The position numbers were made by a program, and so were the translations under genes. Below, one piece after another: positions 10,873 through 21,780 of a DNA stretch of 64,000 bases (position 1 is its first letter; each line of letters begins with the position of its first letter). Where the stretch lies: NCBI GenBank assembly GCA_015680685.1, contig MNCI01008581.1, positions 1,129,833 through 1,193,832 on the forward strand, read 5' to 3'. Below the pieces are notes generated by a model. It saw only the letters and a list, made by a program, of their open reading frames with translations. It was not told the origin of the DNA and made no database searches. This DNA comes from Gnetum montanum (taxonomy: Eukaryota > Streptophyta > Gnetopsida > Gnetales > Gnetaceae).

Positions 10873-10890
10873 TGGCATCGTTGCCAGGGA
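10873..10890 (+). other. Primer binding site, tRNA-Asp type (element A)
   Basis: TGGCATCGTTGCCAGGGA starts one base inside the 5' LTR. It resembles TGGCGCCGTTGCCGGGGA, complementary to the 3' end of plant tRNA-Asp, with transitions at the CpG-rich positions. B (32820-32837), D (59731-59748, minus) and E (60851-60868) carry the same site with other changes. Confidence 0.85.
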
Positions 10891-10956
10891 CTTAGTTGTT
10901 TGTGCACTAATTAGAACTTAGGAAATCATTCACATCATTGGAACAAACCCTTAGGG

Positions 10957-11583
10957 TTGATTGAGAAAATAATAAACAAGAATACATTGCACACTGAACA
11001 GATAAGTATGTCTCCATCTTTGTATGAAAGCGCCTCACTGCCTAGGTTTGTAATAGGAAACAATCAGCTGTGTAATACACATGACGTTGATCCACCAATT
11101 CCTCAACAAGTTCAAGTGATATATATTCATCCTAATGAGTATATACTAGACTTCACCTTTATCTTCCATCAAGATGAACAACTATGTTGGCAAGACTTAG
11201 AAGGTAAGATAGTGTTACCTCCTAATCGTTTAGTCCTGAGCATGCTTCTTCATGCTCTCACACAAATTGGCATGCCACACTTACACGTAAAATACATTGT
11301 GCAAGATCATGAACTGAGAGAATATTGTTCCATAGAGGCACAATGTCAAAGAGACTTGCAACAGGAGAGACATCATAAGTCTTTGAAGGGTAAGTGGTCC
11401 CAGAATGCCCCACATATCTTAAGCGAAAATGAGGGTGGTGAACCTACCTCAGGCAATCAACCATACAATGATGTTCCTCCCCTTGAATTTGGCCAAGGGG
11501 TTGTGTATCAGAACTTTCATTCCACTATTCATAACCTAGGTTCTGATACCCATGGGCACAAAGGATTCAAAAAAGGAACATGA
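10957..11583 (+). pseudogene. Element A gag N-terminal module
   Basis: An open stretch of 208 codons. Its core VIYIHPNEYILDFTFIFHQD and the following EQLCWQDLEGKIVLPPNR recur in B (33067-33186) and E (61060-61200), so this is a conserved module of the element family. The C-terminal part (YNDVPPLEFGQGVVYQN) also recurs in B. I do not recognise a named domain. Its place after the PBS and before the gag core suggests the N-terminal part of gag or a separate leader protein. It is open in A but interrupted in B. The true start could also be the Met at about 11008, before SPSLYES, which aligns with SSSSHKS in B. Confidence 0.75.
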
Positions 11584-11589
11584 ACTCAT

Positions 11590-12898
11590 GATAAGGTGGA
11601 CATTCTAATTGCAATCGTGATCAAGGTTGAGACTGCAGAAGAGAAGGTAACAAACACAGTCATGGTGATGGTTCTCCTTCTTCTTCACCTTCATCATCTC
11701 CTTCACCATCTCCTTCAATATCTGGACATGCTCATAAAGAAAAAGACCATGAAGATAAAGGTAGGCAAAGTGGAAGTCATAGATGAAATAGCCAAGAAAG
11801 GGGATGAGGGAACTGTAGAGAGTCACAACATAGAAGAAGGGAGAATAGGGAACAACATAGGCATCATAGACACCATGGACAAGATGATCACGATGAACCC
11901 CTCCTCACTACTTGAAGTATGTTGGACATAACTGAGGTTGGTAGAATTCCAATAAGGCATTAGAAAGATAGTAGGATTAAGAGATTAGATATGAACAACA
12001 TCCCACAATTTGAAGGGGGATACAACGCTGATCCTCAAAATCATTTATAAGCATTTCATGATGCGTGTGCCTTACAGAACATAGAGAACGAATGGCAAAA
12101 ACTTAAGTTGTTCCCATAGAAATTAGTTAAAGAAGTGGAAAGCTAGTATCATTCATTATAATTGAAATCCATTCATAGGTGGAGTACTATGTTAGAACTA
12201 TTTAATGACAAGTACCAAACATACTCCCGAGTGTTTAACTTGTGAAAGCAAATCCAAGGCTGCAAACAAGAAAGACATGAACCCTTGGATGCTACCATGG
12301 GCCGATACTATGCACTATTACATAGTTGTCCTAGCCATAGCTATTCGCAAAAGGATCAACTACACCATCTCATGGATGGGCTTAGGCATGAAACAAGAAG
12401 AACCCTTAAGACTTATGCCCAAGGAAGACTATCCAAGCTTAGGTCCCATCAAATTCAAAGACTATTGGAGCAAGTTGCTATGGAAGAAGGTGAGCTAGGA
12501 AAGAGAGAAAGTGTGGAAGAGTATAATTGAGATCCTTCCCTTCGGAAGAGGGGAGAAAGATTTTGTGAAGATGAAGAAGAGTCACCACTCGAAGAGATAG
12601 TGAATAGGAAAACTTTGCCTATCCAAAATTTGACATCAGAAGTATCAATAAAGGTAGATCAAATGTGGGATTCTCTAGATAATAGATTTAATTCTATTCT
12701 TAAAATAGTAGGGGAGTCTAGAGAGCAAGGTAGTGAGAAAAGAAAAAATAAAGAGGCTGAACATGCATGTAGCAAGGGTAAGGGCAAAGTTGCCATCATT
12801 GAAGAGGTTGTGGATTCGGAAATAAAAAATGATAGTAGATGTGAGATATGTCAATATGACCATCCTAAGGGATGTTTCCTTGTAATCTCACATCTATA
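11590..12898 (+). pseudogene. Element A gag core and zinc-knuckle-like motif
   Basis: An Arg/Glu/Ser-rich linker (about 11760-11900, best read in a shifted frame) leads to a retrotransposon gag domain at about 11985-12530. It reads DMNNIPQFEGGYNADPQNHL, then WQKLKLFP, SIHRWSTMLELFNDKYQTYS and MGRYYALLHSCPSH. This matches the Athila-type gag pattern (DP..HL, KLFPFSL, W..L...F...Y, L...CPHH). The open piece 12285-12530 continues into 12600-12898, which ends with CEICQYDHPKGC, a CX2CX3HX3C variant of the usual CX2CX4HX4C knuckle. Several stops come from CAG-to-TAG or TGG-to-TAG type changes. Confidence 0.85.
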
Positions 12899-13134
12899 GG
12901 AGTTTGGGGTGTATGCACTCAACCCACGATTAAACAAGAGGTAAACATCTCGAAGGTTATCTTATCCTCAAGGTAACCCAAGGCAGTTCCACCAACCCTT
13001 AAACATATTATCCCAGTGGAACTCCACCATAATTGATTGAGCAATATCAATAGTGGCAACACCCATAATCATGGGGAATGCCACAACCAAGGCAATAGTA
13101 TCTTTACTGACAACCTAACCCATATGGATATTAT

Positions 13135-14034
13135 GTGCAGGAGCCAATCTCCCCATGTGACTCTACTAGTCACATCACTCCTCAACCTCACTACCAAACC
13201 CAAAAGTATTATGGGACTCCCTCTTCTAAAGGTGATATTCCAGAAGCATATCATCCTTCTCATCTGGTTGCATCTCTTCCACCAATAACTCCACTACCAC
13301 TTGCTGCCGTGATGCAAGGTGAAATCTGTACCCAACTGCAGCAATGTAATGCCATGAGGGCTGTTAACTCTCAACCTACTATTGGTTCTAACAACCACAT
13401 GAAGATAAGACCTTTCTTTAGAACCAATAGTCCAACCAAGCCCTTGCAATCACAAGCAGCTGATTCCTTAGATGCCTCAGTATCAATCAAAACTTTGGAG
13501 CCCCCTTCAATCCAATCACCGCACTCAACGCATATGATCATGCTAATACATGCCGTCATCAATTGGATCAAAGCTGGTCACCTTTCCAGGAAATTCTCTG
13601 ATCCTGGGAGTTCTCTAATATACTTACAAATCATTTGAAATGTGCCATGTAAGGCTCTTTTGGATTCAATTTTTTGCATCAACTTGATTTCTCAAGAAAT
13701 GTACAAGGCCTAGAACGTATTTCCATTGAAAAGGAGAAACATTAGTCTAAAGTTGGCTGACCAATCTATCATTGTCCCATTGGGACTGGCAGAAGACATT
13801 GTTACCATTGTTTGTGGGTGGTTGTACCTAGCTGACTTCCTAGTGATTCAGGTAAACAACAGTAAGGGGGACTTCCCAACCATAATGGGAAGAGCATGGC
13901 TAAGCAACATTAACACATGCCTAGGAATCTGTGATCTTTCCCTAGAAATATCAAAGGAAAATACATTGGGAAAGATCGAGAAGAAGAAAGTTCTGTGCAT
14001 CGCATATAGTGACATAGGGTGTAATTGCATGTAG
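13135..14034 (+). pseudogene. Element A gag C-terminus and aspartic protease
   Basis: The Pro/Ser/Thr-rich stretch 13135-13440 aligns with the gag C-terminus of D (YYVQ block). The protease follows at about 13640-13920. The active-site region reads CKALLDS then NLISQEMYKA. In B the same site is LLDSGSEVNLIS (35271-35306), so here the Gly after DS is lost (DSIF). Then come IIVPLGLAEDIVTIVCGW and GDFPTIMGRAWLS, the usual PLG and flap-distal [IV]xGRxWL blocks. Retropepsin would cut the polyprotein. A frameshift and stops make it inactive. Confidence 0.83.
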
Positions 14035-14212
14035 AGGTCATGGTTTATGCAAATTTTAGCATTGCCTACATGCAATAAGTGTGCACAAGTGATTAACATA
14101 CAAAGACGCCTATATGAAGCAGCCACATGACAGGAAGACACCCAGTGGCTGATAGTTGATCAAGAAAGTAGTTCACTCATATGCATGGAACCAACTGAGG
14201 GTTTGACTTGTG

Positions 14213-15536
14213 CTTACATCGATAGCATAAATGCATTAGAGCAAGTCCACCTCCAACTTTCAAGTCTTAACCTTAAAAATATCAACTGGGGGAAGTTGAA
14301 AATCCATGAGAAATTTAAATAGGAGCCCCTTGAGCTGAAGCCATTGCCCACCGGTATGGAATACACATTCCCTAAAAATGGAAAACTAGTAATTATCAAC
14401 GCTAAGCTTTCTCCTCAACAGAAAGAAGAACTATTACAGTTTTCTAGATGGATATAGTAGATATAACCAAATACAAATAGCCCTAGAAGACTAAGCCAAG
14501 ACTATGTTCACCAGTCCTTAGGGAACATTTGCATACAAACATATGTCGTTTAGCTTGTGTAATGCCCCTGCAACATTTCAACGACTAGTTCTAAGCATAT
14601 TCCAATAGCAAATAGGGAATGGTGTGGAGGTCTTTATGGATGACTTCTCCACTTATGGAGAAAACTTTGATCAAGCCTTGGACTGGTTGGAGCAAGTGTT
14701 AAAAAGATGTGTAGAAACCAATTTGAAGCTAAACTAGCAGAAAAGTCATTTGATGGTCCAAGAAGGCATAGTACTAGGGCACAAAACCTCACACACAGGG
14801 ATAGAGGTAGACCATGAGAAAATCAGAATTATCCAAGGAATTACCCATCAACTAAAAACTATCAAAGATATTTGATCATTCCTTAGACATACTGGCTACT
14901 ATAGGAGATTTATTGAGAACTTCTCAAAGGTTGCCAAACCATTGGTGGAATTAACAAAAAAGGACATACCTGTTGAGTGGACCAGGGAATGCAAATTAGC
15001 TTTCCAAACTCTAAAATAGAAGCTAGTAGAAACACCCATTCTATAAGCTCTTGACTGGTCCAAACCATTCCATATCATGATTGATGCATCCAACTATACT
15101 TTAGGAGCTGTACTTACACAGTTAGATGACTAGAATCATCCTTATTACATCCACTGTGCAAGTAGAAGTATTACTGGTGCACAACTTAATTACACTACCA
15201 TAGAGAAAGAATTAATGGTTGTAGTGTTTGCACTAGAAAAGTTTAGACACTATGTATTGGGATATAAAGTATATATACATATAGATCATAGTGCAATCCA
15301 GTTCCTCATGAATAAGCCAATGGTAAGCCCTTGTATCATATGATGGCTTATAATCTTACAAGAGTTTGATTTAACAATGATCGATCACAAGGGCATCAGG
15401 AATGTAGTTGCTGATCATTTATCTCAATTGCGATGGGACAAAAAAGAGGATGAGTATCCAATTTCTTATCATTTCCCTGATGAATTCCTCTTTGCTGGTG
15501 TGGTGAATAATCAATCACCCACAGATACAAACTAGT
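14213..15536 (+). pseudogene. Element A reverse transcriptase and RNase H, RT 5' part deleted
   Basis: A pre-RT segment (about 14170-14437: ELKPLPT then VIINAKLSPQQKEELL) is joined directly to the RT palm at 14438 (FSRWI, homologous to FLDGYSGYNQIQIA in B). About 370 bp is missing relative to B, including the segment homologous to B's KWRVCIDFRLLN block. The active site VFMDDFSTYG (14633-14644 for F-M-D-D) is intact. RT continues with VLKRCVETNLKLN and IVLGHK, and is followed by the connection and RNase H (FHIMIDASNYTLGAVLT at about 15070; ELMVVVFALEKFRHYVLG at about 15210; HIDHSAIQFLMNKP at about 15280). In-frame TAG codons interrupt it. Confidence 0.9.
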
Positions 15537-15636
15537 ATAGTAGCATTCTTACCTATTTCCTCACCCAACAAACACCACAAGAGTTAAACCTTAAGAAGCA
15601 ACAACAGTTTCTTCACCGAGCCAAGTACTTTATGGA

Positions 15637-15889
15637 NNNNNNNNNNNNNNNNNNNNNNNNNNNNNNNNNNNNNNNNNNNNNNNNNNNNNNNNNNNNNNNN
15701 NNNNNNNNNNNNNNNNNNNNNNNNNNNNNNNNNNNNNNNNNNNNNNNNNNNNNNNNNNNNNNNNNNNNNNNNNNNNNNNNNNNNNNNNNNNNNNNNNNNN
15801 NNNNNNNNNNNNNNNNNNNNNNNNNNNNNNNNNNNNNNNNNNNNNNNNNNNNNNNNNNNNNNNNNNNNNNNNNNNNNNNNNNNNNNNNN
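15637..15889. other. Assembly gap (253 N) inside element A integrase
   Basis: Alignment with B places the flanks at about 37612 and 38050, so about 440 bp is expected. The N run is too short unless A also has a deletion here. The integrase zinc domain and first catalytic Asp fall in the gap. Open frames that run through the Ns have no meaning. Confidence 0.97.
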
Positions 15890-16600
15890 ACAACAAATCA
15901 TAAATAGGTTTGGTGTGCTGTGTGCACTTATTTCAAAAAATGGTAACACTTCATAGGTGCAACTTTTCAGAAATTAATGCAACACTTAGGGGTTGAGCAT
16001 AAATTGACTACACCATACCACCCCCAAGCGAACAGTCAAGTAGAAGTCACCAATAGGGAGATTACGAAGATATTGACAAGAACCATTAGCAAGTTTAGGT
16101 AAGACTAGAGCACTAAACTAAACAATGCTCTTTGGTAATACCGCTCCACATGGAAACTTTCTATAGGCTACTCTCCCTATGAGTTAGTGTACAATAAATT
16201 GCCAACACTTCCCATTCAAACTGAGCTTCGTACACTATCCACGGCATGTGACCTCGACCTTGACCTTGATCTAGCACAAAAACAACGATTAGTAATCCTT
16301 AAGTTGCTAGATAAAAACCGATTAGCTACCCTGTCATCTAACAAATTGCACAAGGACTTCTATAAACAATGTCATGACCTAAGAATTAGGAAAGTTAAAT
16401 ATCAGCTAGGAGATAAGGTTCTCTACTGGAATCCCACACATGTGCCATAATGTACTAAATTTCAAATACTATGGAAAGGACCTTATATTATTTATGCAAC
16501 TTTTTCTTTAGGGGCCATGACAATATACAAACCTAAGAGCCTAGACAAGAAACTATTGGTCAACATGCAACAAACGAAACCTTTTTATGAGCTTAGGATA
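15890..16600 (+). pseudogene. Element A integrase, C-terminal two-thirds
   Basis: After the gap the DDE core continues: the second catalytic position reads SKNG at about 15932-15943 where functional copies have S-D-N-G, so Asp is replaced by Lys. The third block, VEVTNREITKIL (about 16040), keeps the Glu. The following HSTWKLSIGYSPYELVYNKL and the open piece 16187-16450 (LRTLSTACDLDLDLDLAQ, then VKYQLGDKVLYW) match the region before and in the GPY/F domain, which continues as KGPYIIYATFSLGAM at about 16470. Integrase would insert cDNA. It is inactive here because of stops and the lost Asp. Confidence 0.87.
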
Positions 16601-18620
16601 GCCAGTACACATTCTACCTTTGTTAGTGGACAACCTTGCTAACTATTTCAGATCTCCTCCTTCCAACTCAGTTGTGGGGGAGATGGCTACCTATGCTAAC
16701 CGTTCTAGGCCCTCAGTTCTTTTAGAATTTTTTTTTACACATTTTTTATTTTACACATTCTTTCAACTTTTCTTATTTTTGTTTTACACCATCATTCATG
16801 TTTTTATTGTTTCTTTGTTTACTTGATTTACTTTTATTCATCATGTAATAAGTGCTCATGATCTTGGATTAAATTATATCATATTGATTGCTAATGTTTG
16901 TTTTTTACCTTTGAATTATGATGCTAATATTAAGGTATAGTTCTTTTGGTAAAATAGGCAATGAGTCCATGTCATCCACTCATCCATACAACTCTATGGT
17001 CTCCTTTGGCTTGGAACTATACAGTCCCCTTCTTCTAAGTAAACTGGTTAATGAATTAGTCGCTGGGTATTTTTCAAACCAAGGAAAGACTCAAAGGATG
17101 AAAAGAATGTGACTTCAAGGGGATTTGATGCATTGGTGTTGGCCATTCTCTTGGGTGTTTGGATGCTTTTTCTTTGGTTTTCCACCATTCTGACATTGTT
17201 CAAATATTAGGAAGTTGAGTGAATAAAAATAATTCTTTGCATGCTGTGGTTCTCACGCATAAACATAAGAAAAAGAGAAAAAATAGAAATAGGTGAGTAT
17301 TCAAAGCACACCCCTTAGACATAATAAAGCAATATGCGCTACAAGCGCTAGTTATGGCACTGGAAAGACATGTTACCCATGCCTGAAGGTTCCCTCTATC
17401 TAAGGCCCTTTCTTGCTTCCTGTTTCTCCATCTCTCTCCTTGGGATGGTGGTCACTCTTTGTGAAAGAATTCTTGTTGCCTCAAGAGGATGGATTGGCCA
17501 AGTGTATTGATGTGAGGTCACTGAATGTGGTTTGTTTGAGTCTGGATTTGGAATGAGTTCTACTAAGTCATCTTAACCATGAAATACAAAAGGGGCTTTA
17601 CACAACCTTGTTCTTGGGATTCCATTCCACTCTCTCCTCTCCATCTTTCTTCCCATTTTCCACCTCATTGTTGGTTTTATCATTAGTTCATTCTGGGTTG
17701 ATGCATTATGTTTCTTTGGTGAATTCTTGTGGGTAATTTTTTAACTCTTTCTTCCAAATGACATTCCTAGAGCCTACAAACTCTTTGGTTTATGGGTTTT
17801 TTAGGGCATAAAGGGCATGAGCCTCCTTTGGGGAGGACCCACTAGCATTACTTTTTGGTGCAATTGTTAAATTCTTTCCCTTAAACATTTCCTGCAATCA
17901 ATCATTTCTTGTTTCATCTCCATCCATGACATCCATTTTATTAGCGTTGCTGTTGATATTTTTCATCTTTCTTGTTCCTCATGTTTTTTCATCTTATAGC
18001 TACCAGAGGTTTGCTATCAGTCATGGGGGCCCTAGCACAAATTTTTTAATTTTTTCCATTTTACTAATTTCCTAACCCCTACACCTTGGATAGTTACCAA
18101 TGATAAATCTCTAAACTAGTTTCTACCATAACCACAACTTAGCTAATCTGCTTCATATCGAGGCAAGGTATCAACTGCATTGTGGATTATCTATCCTTGC
18201 TCATCTGTAACTGTGTTGTATGTGTAGATGGAGATCATACAAACAATGGACTAGACTTGGAGGAAGCACTCAGGATGGATCGAAACTGGACCATTTACGA
18301 AAGGAGCAAGTTTGGTGACATGGCTATGAATAAATAATGGAAGGCGCAATCTCGACATTGGCGGAAACATGTTCCATCTTCTTTCTCTCTTTCTCTTTCT
18401 CTTCAAGCTACCAAATAAAGGCTTGGATATCATTTATGTACTAGTGTTCACCACAGTGGTCATGAAAACTAATGTTGTAATATGCTTATTGATCCATTCA
18501 CTAGTCACATTAAGTCTATCATCCCATTCCATTGTTAGTTGTCAATTAGTCAATAATCCCATACCTTCCCAATATTTTGTAAGGAACTCAAGGATGAGTT
18601 TTCATTCAATCGTGGGGGTA
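16601..18620 (+). other. Element A 3' region after pol
   Basis: About 2 kb that aligns with B 38760-40600 plus 49744-49848. It opens with the G-rich tract ctcagttgtgggggaga (16667-16683), conserved in B, D and E. An antisense reading frame (17706-17966) sits within it. No forward coding region or env-like gene is recognisable. The region ends at a G-rich tract, TCGTGGGGGTA (18610-18620), abutting the 3' LTR, which is the likely polypurine tract. Confidence 0.75.
17706..17966 (-). pseudogene. Antisense reading frame in element A 3' region
   Basis: An 86-residue antisense frame parallel to B 39842-40105. Shared blocks are NKMDVMDGDETRND, LQEMFKGK, LTIAPK, NASGSSPK, TKEFVGSRNVIWKKELK and YPQEFTKE. 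The frame is kept without indels, and the stop is at the same place as in B. Two in-frame stops occur in A: one follows ETRND, where B has a CGA codon, and one lies in the NPxTKEF block, where B has CAA. I do not recognise the family. Antisense extra ORFs have been described in the Tat branch of plant gypsy elements, which is the closest precedent I know. Confidence 0.6.
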
Positions 18621-19557
18621 TGATGAGAGCGGTTACTCTAGTAATTATTCTAATTATTAGAGTAGTTACTCTAGCGGTTACTCTGGTAGTTACTCTAATT
18701 ATTAGAGTGGTTACTCTAGCAGTTACTTTAGCAGTTATTCTAATTATTAGAGAAATTACTCTAATTATTAGAGTAGTTACTCCCAAGCCTATAAATATAG
18801 TGCCCAAGCACACAATTGGGAGAAAGTCTTTTAGCAGTCAAGTAGCAAAAATCTTGTAGTCTGTTTGAAAGTTAGAGTATTTTCCAAGTGCCCGCAGCAG
18901 GAGGTCTAAGTATGGACAAATCTTTATTCAAGCATTGTGTACCTGAGCACACCTTGTGTATGACAATAAAGACAAGCTCTTTAATTCATCCTTGCAACAC
19001 TTGAGATTTTTTTTCTTATGCATATTTTATTTTATTTTCTTATGCATTTATTTTATTTTATTTTATTTTATACACTTTACATTTTTGTTATTAGCATAGC
19101 AATTCATTTTGATCAATTAAGAAAATCATTAAGTTACACAAGCACGACCACTTTGAGCATGCTTATAACGCTTAGTAACCCAGTAAAGATTAGCATTTGG
19201 TAATCCTAGTAGTGTTGCATTAGTTTAGGATGTGTACAAAAAGTGGGAATGGATGCTGGTGTTAGAATTAGTTAGAACTTAGTTAATGAGTAGTTAAGTT
19301 AAATTAGTCACTTAGTTACCTCTCTCCTTCCCTACTAGCGTAGGACATAAAAACATAAAAGCTATAAAAATCATATGCCTCAAGCTTACTTAACCATATA
19401 ATCATGACATACAAGTAAGCTTGGGAAGACAATGATCAACCAACCCATCCTTTTTCCACAAAGGCACATAAGCCCTTAGTCCTTGAAATTTGACTGGATC
19501 ATGCATGAAATGCTCGTATTCGTATGGTTGAGCGTAGGGGTATCTCGCCGCTCATCA
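18621..19557 (+). repeat. Element A 3' LTR
   Basis: This 937 bp LTR is the partner of 9909-10871, with the same TGATGAG and CTCATCA ends, palindrome array, TATA box (18790-18797) and conserved R/U5 block. By eye, roughly one base in ten differs between the two LTRs around the TATA/R region, mostly transitions. It is followed by CTTCT (19558-19562), the right target duplication. Confidence 0.93.
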
Positions 19558-19562
19558 CTTCT

Positions 19563-21572
19563 TAAATTCATGTATGAAAGTAAAGCTACAAATTATTGAG
19601 CATTTTGGAATGATTTTCCAACAATCATTATATTTTAAAAGTCCTTGCATGTGTCCAGTCCTTAAAGGGAAGTCTTGTGTTCTATTAAAAATTATTGAGC
19701 ATTTTGGAATGTCTTTGGAACTCATGTTGAAATAAATTTGGAGAGTTTTGTCACCAATACCAATTGTAAGTATTGATGAAGAAGTCTGAATTCATTTGAA
19801 GCTACAAAAATTGATCAAACATTATGAAATTTTTAAAAATTTAGTTTACCAAAAGTTGTGGTCACTATATCATGAGCTTCCCATAAGTCATAGAATTAGA
19901 GCACAAGTTGACAATGGGTCATGGTGGCTAGAAATAGAGAGAAAATTTAAATTGATGATGCCACAAGTAGACCATGAATTATGGTCTTTTAACACAAGTT
20001 AACCACAATCTGTGGTCAAATTCTAAAGCTTTCCATAATCATATCATGAGTTGTGGTAAGTTTTTCTTATCATTGGATTTTACCACATGCTTTTTATATT
20101 GGAGCAACCATGAGTTATGGTTAATTCCATGATTTGACCAAAAGTAATAATGATTTACTATGAGTTTACTATGGGTCATGATCTAAGAAAATATGGGCTT
20201 AACCATGAATCATTGTTAATATGAAAAAATTGATTTTTTTGAGATTGTAAGCTTAAATTTTGATGATTTTATATGGATGGATTCATCTTAAGAAAGGAAA
20301 CAAACTAGTTTCACAATACTTTTGATTAAATTAGTGAAATTTTGTAGCAATATAATTCATATGAATGATTTTTCAACTTCAATGTGAAAGATGAAACTTG
20401 GATTTTGGTTTTACTCAATGTGAATTCTCTAAGAATGATGTGTGATAAAGATCATTAATCTAGGAAATTTTGAGAGAGCCCTGTGAAGCTTTAATTCAAA
20501 ATAATTGAGAGAGATTATCAAAATAAAATGAAGGTAGTAAGAATTGAGAAGTGAAGAAGAATATATAATGGAAATTCATATGTCTACTTTTTTCTCCATT
20601 TTATCTAAGTTTACATCATTTTATGGTCTTGGTATTTATGCAAAAATAAATGGGAATTTTAAAGGATAATGAAGAGATAATCCTCACTAAAAATAATAAA
20701 TGAATTTGAAAAAAAATGAAGAATTGGGACCATTATTGAATACTTCTACCCATAAATTCTAGAAAATTAAAAAGAAAGAAAAAATTGATTTGTTCTCTTT
20801 TGATCCTTTTCTTCATGTTGAGTCAAAGGTTGCATTAGACACTAACTTAATCACTAGATGTATCTTATGTCTCCATTAGGAGGAATTTATGTCTCATATG
20901 TCCTCTAAGTACACTTAAAATAAAATTATTTTTTATTCATCTTGAGATTGGACCCATGCGAGTAAAGTTGTCTTATGACTTAAAGCCATGTGATAAGTTT
21001 GAAATCAAAAGAATAGATCTACTTTTTTTCAAGACCAAGTGTGATCCTAACTTTGTAGGACTATAAAAGCCATCTATTATATAGAGGAGTCATTTAAATT
21101 TCATGTTACTCAAATGGCTTCTCTAGTTTATCAATTAATCAAAGACAAATAAACTCTACATGTAGACCTTTATAACTCTTTGGCACTTTTGTTCTTTGCA
21201 GCACTTGGATAAGACAACTCGTATCTTGTCTTGAAGGATTACCCTTAGCTCCTAGTCATACAAGTTATTCAATCATGAAAAAATTAATCCTACATGATCC
21301 AAGGTGTCAAGATCAATGTCTCAAAAGAAACTATAATGTACATGAGCAACATCCCCTATAATGATGAGGTAACCTTTTGCCATGGATGAAATGGTACCTC
21401 TGAGGTTCGATGTTATTTCAATAGCATGTTATAACATCTACAATCATGAGTATTTTCTTACTCCATGAAATAAGGTCATTCATCAAATAATTAGGTATTT
21501 TACCCTGGATGCATACATTACATGATTACTTAGGTTTCATTTTCACTTCTTATGTTGGTTTTAGTCTAGTCA
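19563..21572. other. Unassigned AT-rich stretch with a palindrome array
   Basis: No coding similarity is recognised. The 68-codon plus frame at 19796-20002 overlaps the palindrome array and looks fortuitous. The flank of A should be the continuation of the old Copia element (its gag N-terminus and 5' LTR on the minus strand), but no diagnostic motif is visible here. Confidence 0.5.
19855..20225. repeat. Degenerate palindrome array ACCATGA-ATTATGGT type
   Basis: At least seven diverged copies of a 15-17 bp inverted repeat occur in about 370 bp. Examples are gaccatgaattatggtc (about 19971-19987, 6 bp arms perfect), aaccatgagttatggtt (about 20107) and aaccatgaatcattgtt (about 20202). The layout resembles the palindrome arrays in the LTRs elsewhere in the window, so this may be a U3 remnant. 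Confidence 0.65.
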
Positions 21573-21768
21573 TGTTGAGAATATATTTTTTCCTTCCTTG
21601 TTGGCAAGAGAGCTTTGACAAGAGCTCACAAGGGTGGCATGCTCCCAAATTTTCCTAAACATGCATGCGGGTTTATTGGGAATTTTAGTTATCTTGTATG
21701 GGATTTTATTCTCCTATATATACTCCACCATTAGCCCTATCATTGTTGGTCCCCCTCAATTATCAACA
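21573..21768 (+). repeat. Short Copia-type LTR (196 bp)
   Basis: It begins TGTTGAGA and ends TATCAACA (terminal inverted repeat TGTTGA/TCAACA), with a TATA-like cctatatatactcc at about 21712. It is followed at once by TGGTATTAGGT (21769-21779), a decayed initiator-Met-type PBS. This LTR-PBS join is characteristic of Copia 5' LTRs. No matching 3' LTR is seen in the window. Confidence 0.75.
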
Positions 21769-21780
21769 TGGTATTAGGTA
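21769..21780 (+). other. Primer binding site remnant, initiator-Met type
   Basis: TGGTATTAGGTA directly abuts the LTR end CA and resembles TGGTATCAGAGC. It fixes the plus orientation of the 21573-21768 LTR. Confidence 0.65.

Larger units (their letters stand above)
9909..19557 (+). mobile_element. Element A: full-length Athila/Tat-type Ty3/gypsy retrotransposon
   Basis: A 9.65 kb element flanked by the exact 5 bp duplication CTTCT. In order it has a 5' LTR, a tRNA-Asp-type PBS, a gag N-terminal module, a gag core with a zinc-knuckle-like motif, protease, RT (5' part deleted), RNase H, integrase (partly in an assembly gap), a 2 kb 3' region with an antisense reading frame, a G-rich tract and a 3' LTR. 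Pol order PR-RT-RH-IN makes it gypsy. The pre-RT segment and VFMDDFS-type RT block point to the Athila/Tat branch and not to chromoviruses. Element B (31852-50849) is a sister copy. Every domain carries stops. Confidence 0.93.

Noticed and set aside
15584-15949. Open frames across 15584-15949 and 34129-34567
   Set aside because: They run through N runs. The openness comes from unknown bases.
18550-18859. Val/Thr/Ile-rich open frames on both strands, membrane-protein-like
   Set aside because: They are translations of the U3 palindrome array of the A LTR. The equivalent at 9908-10093 is the same repeat.
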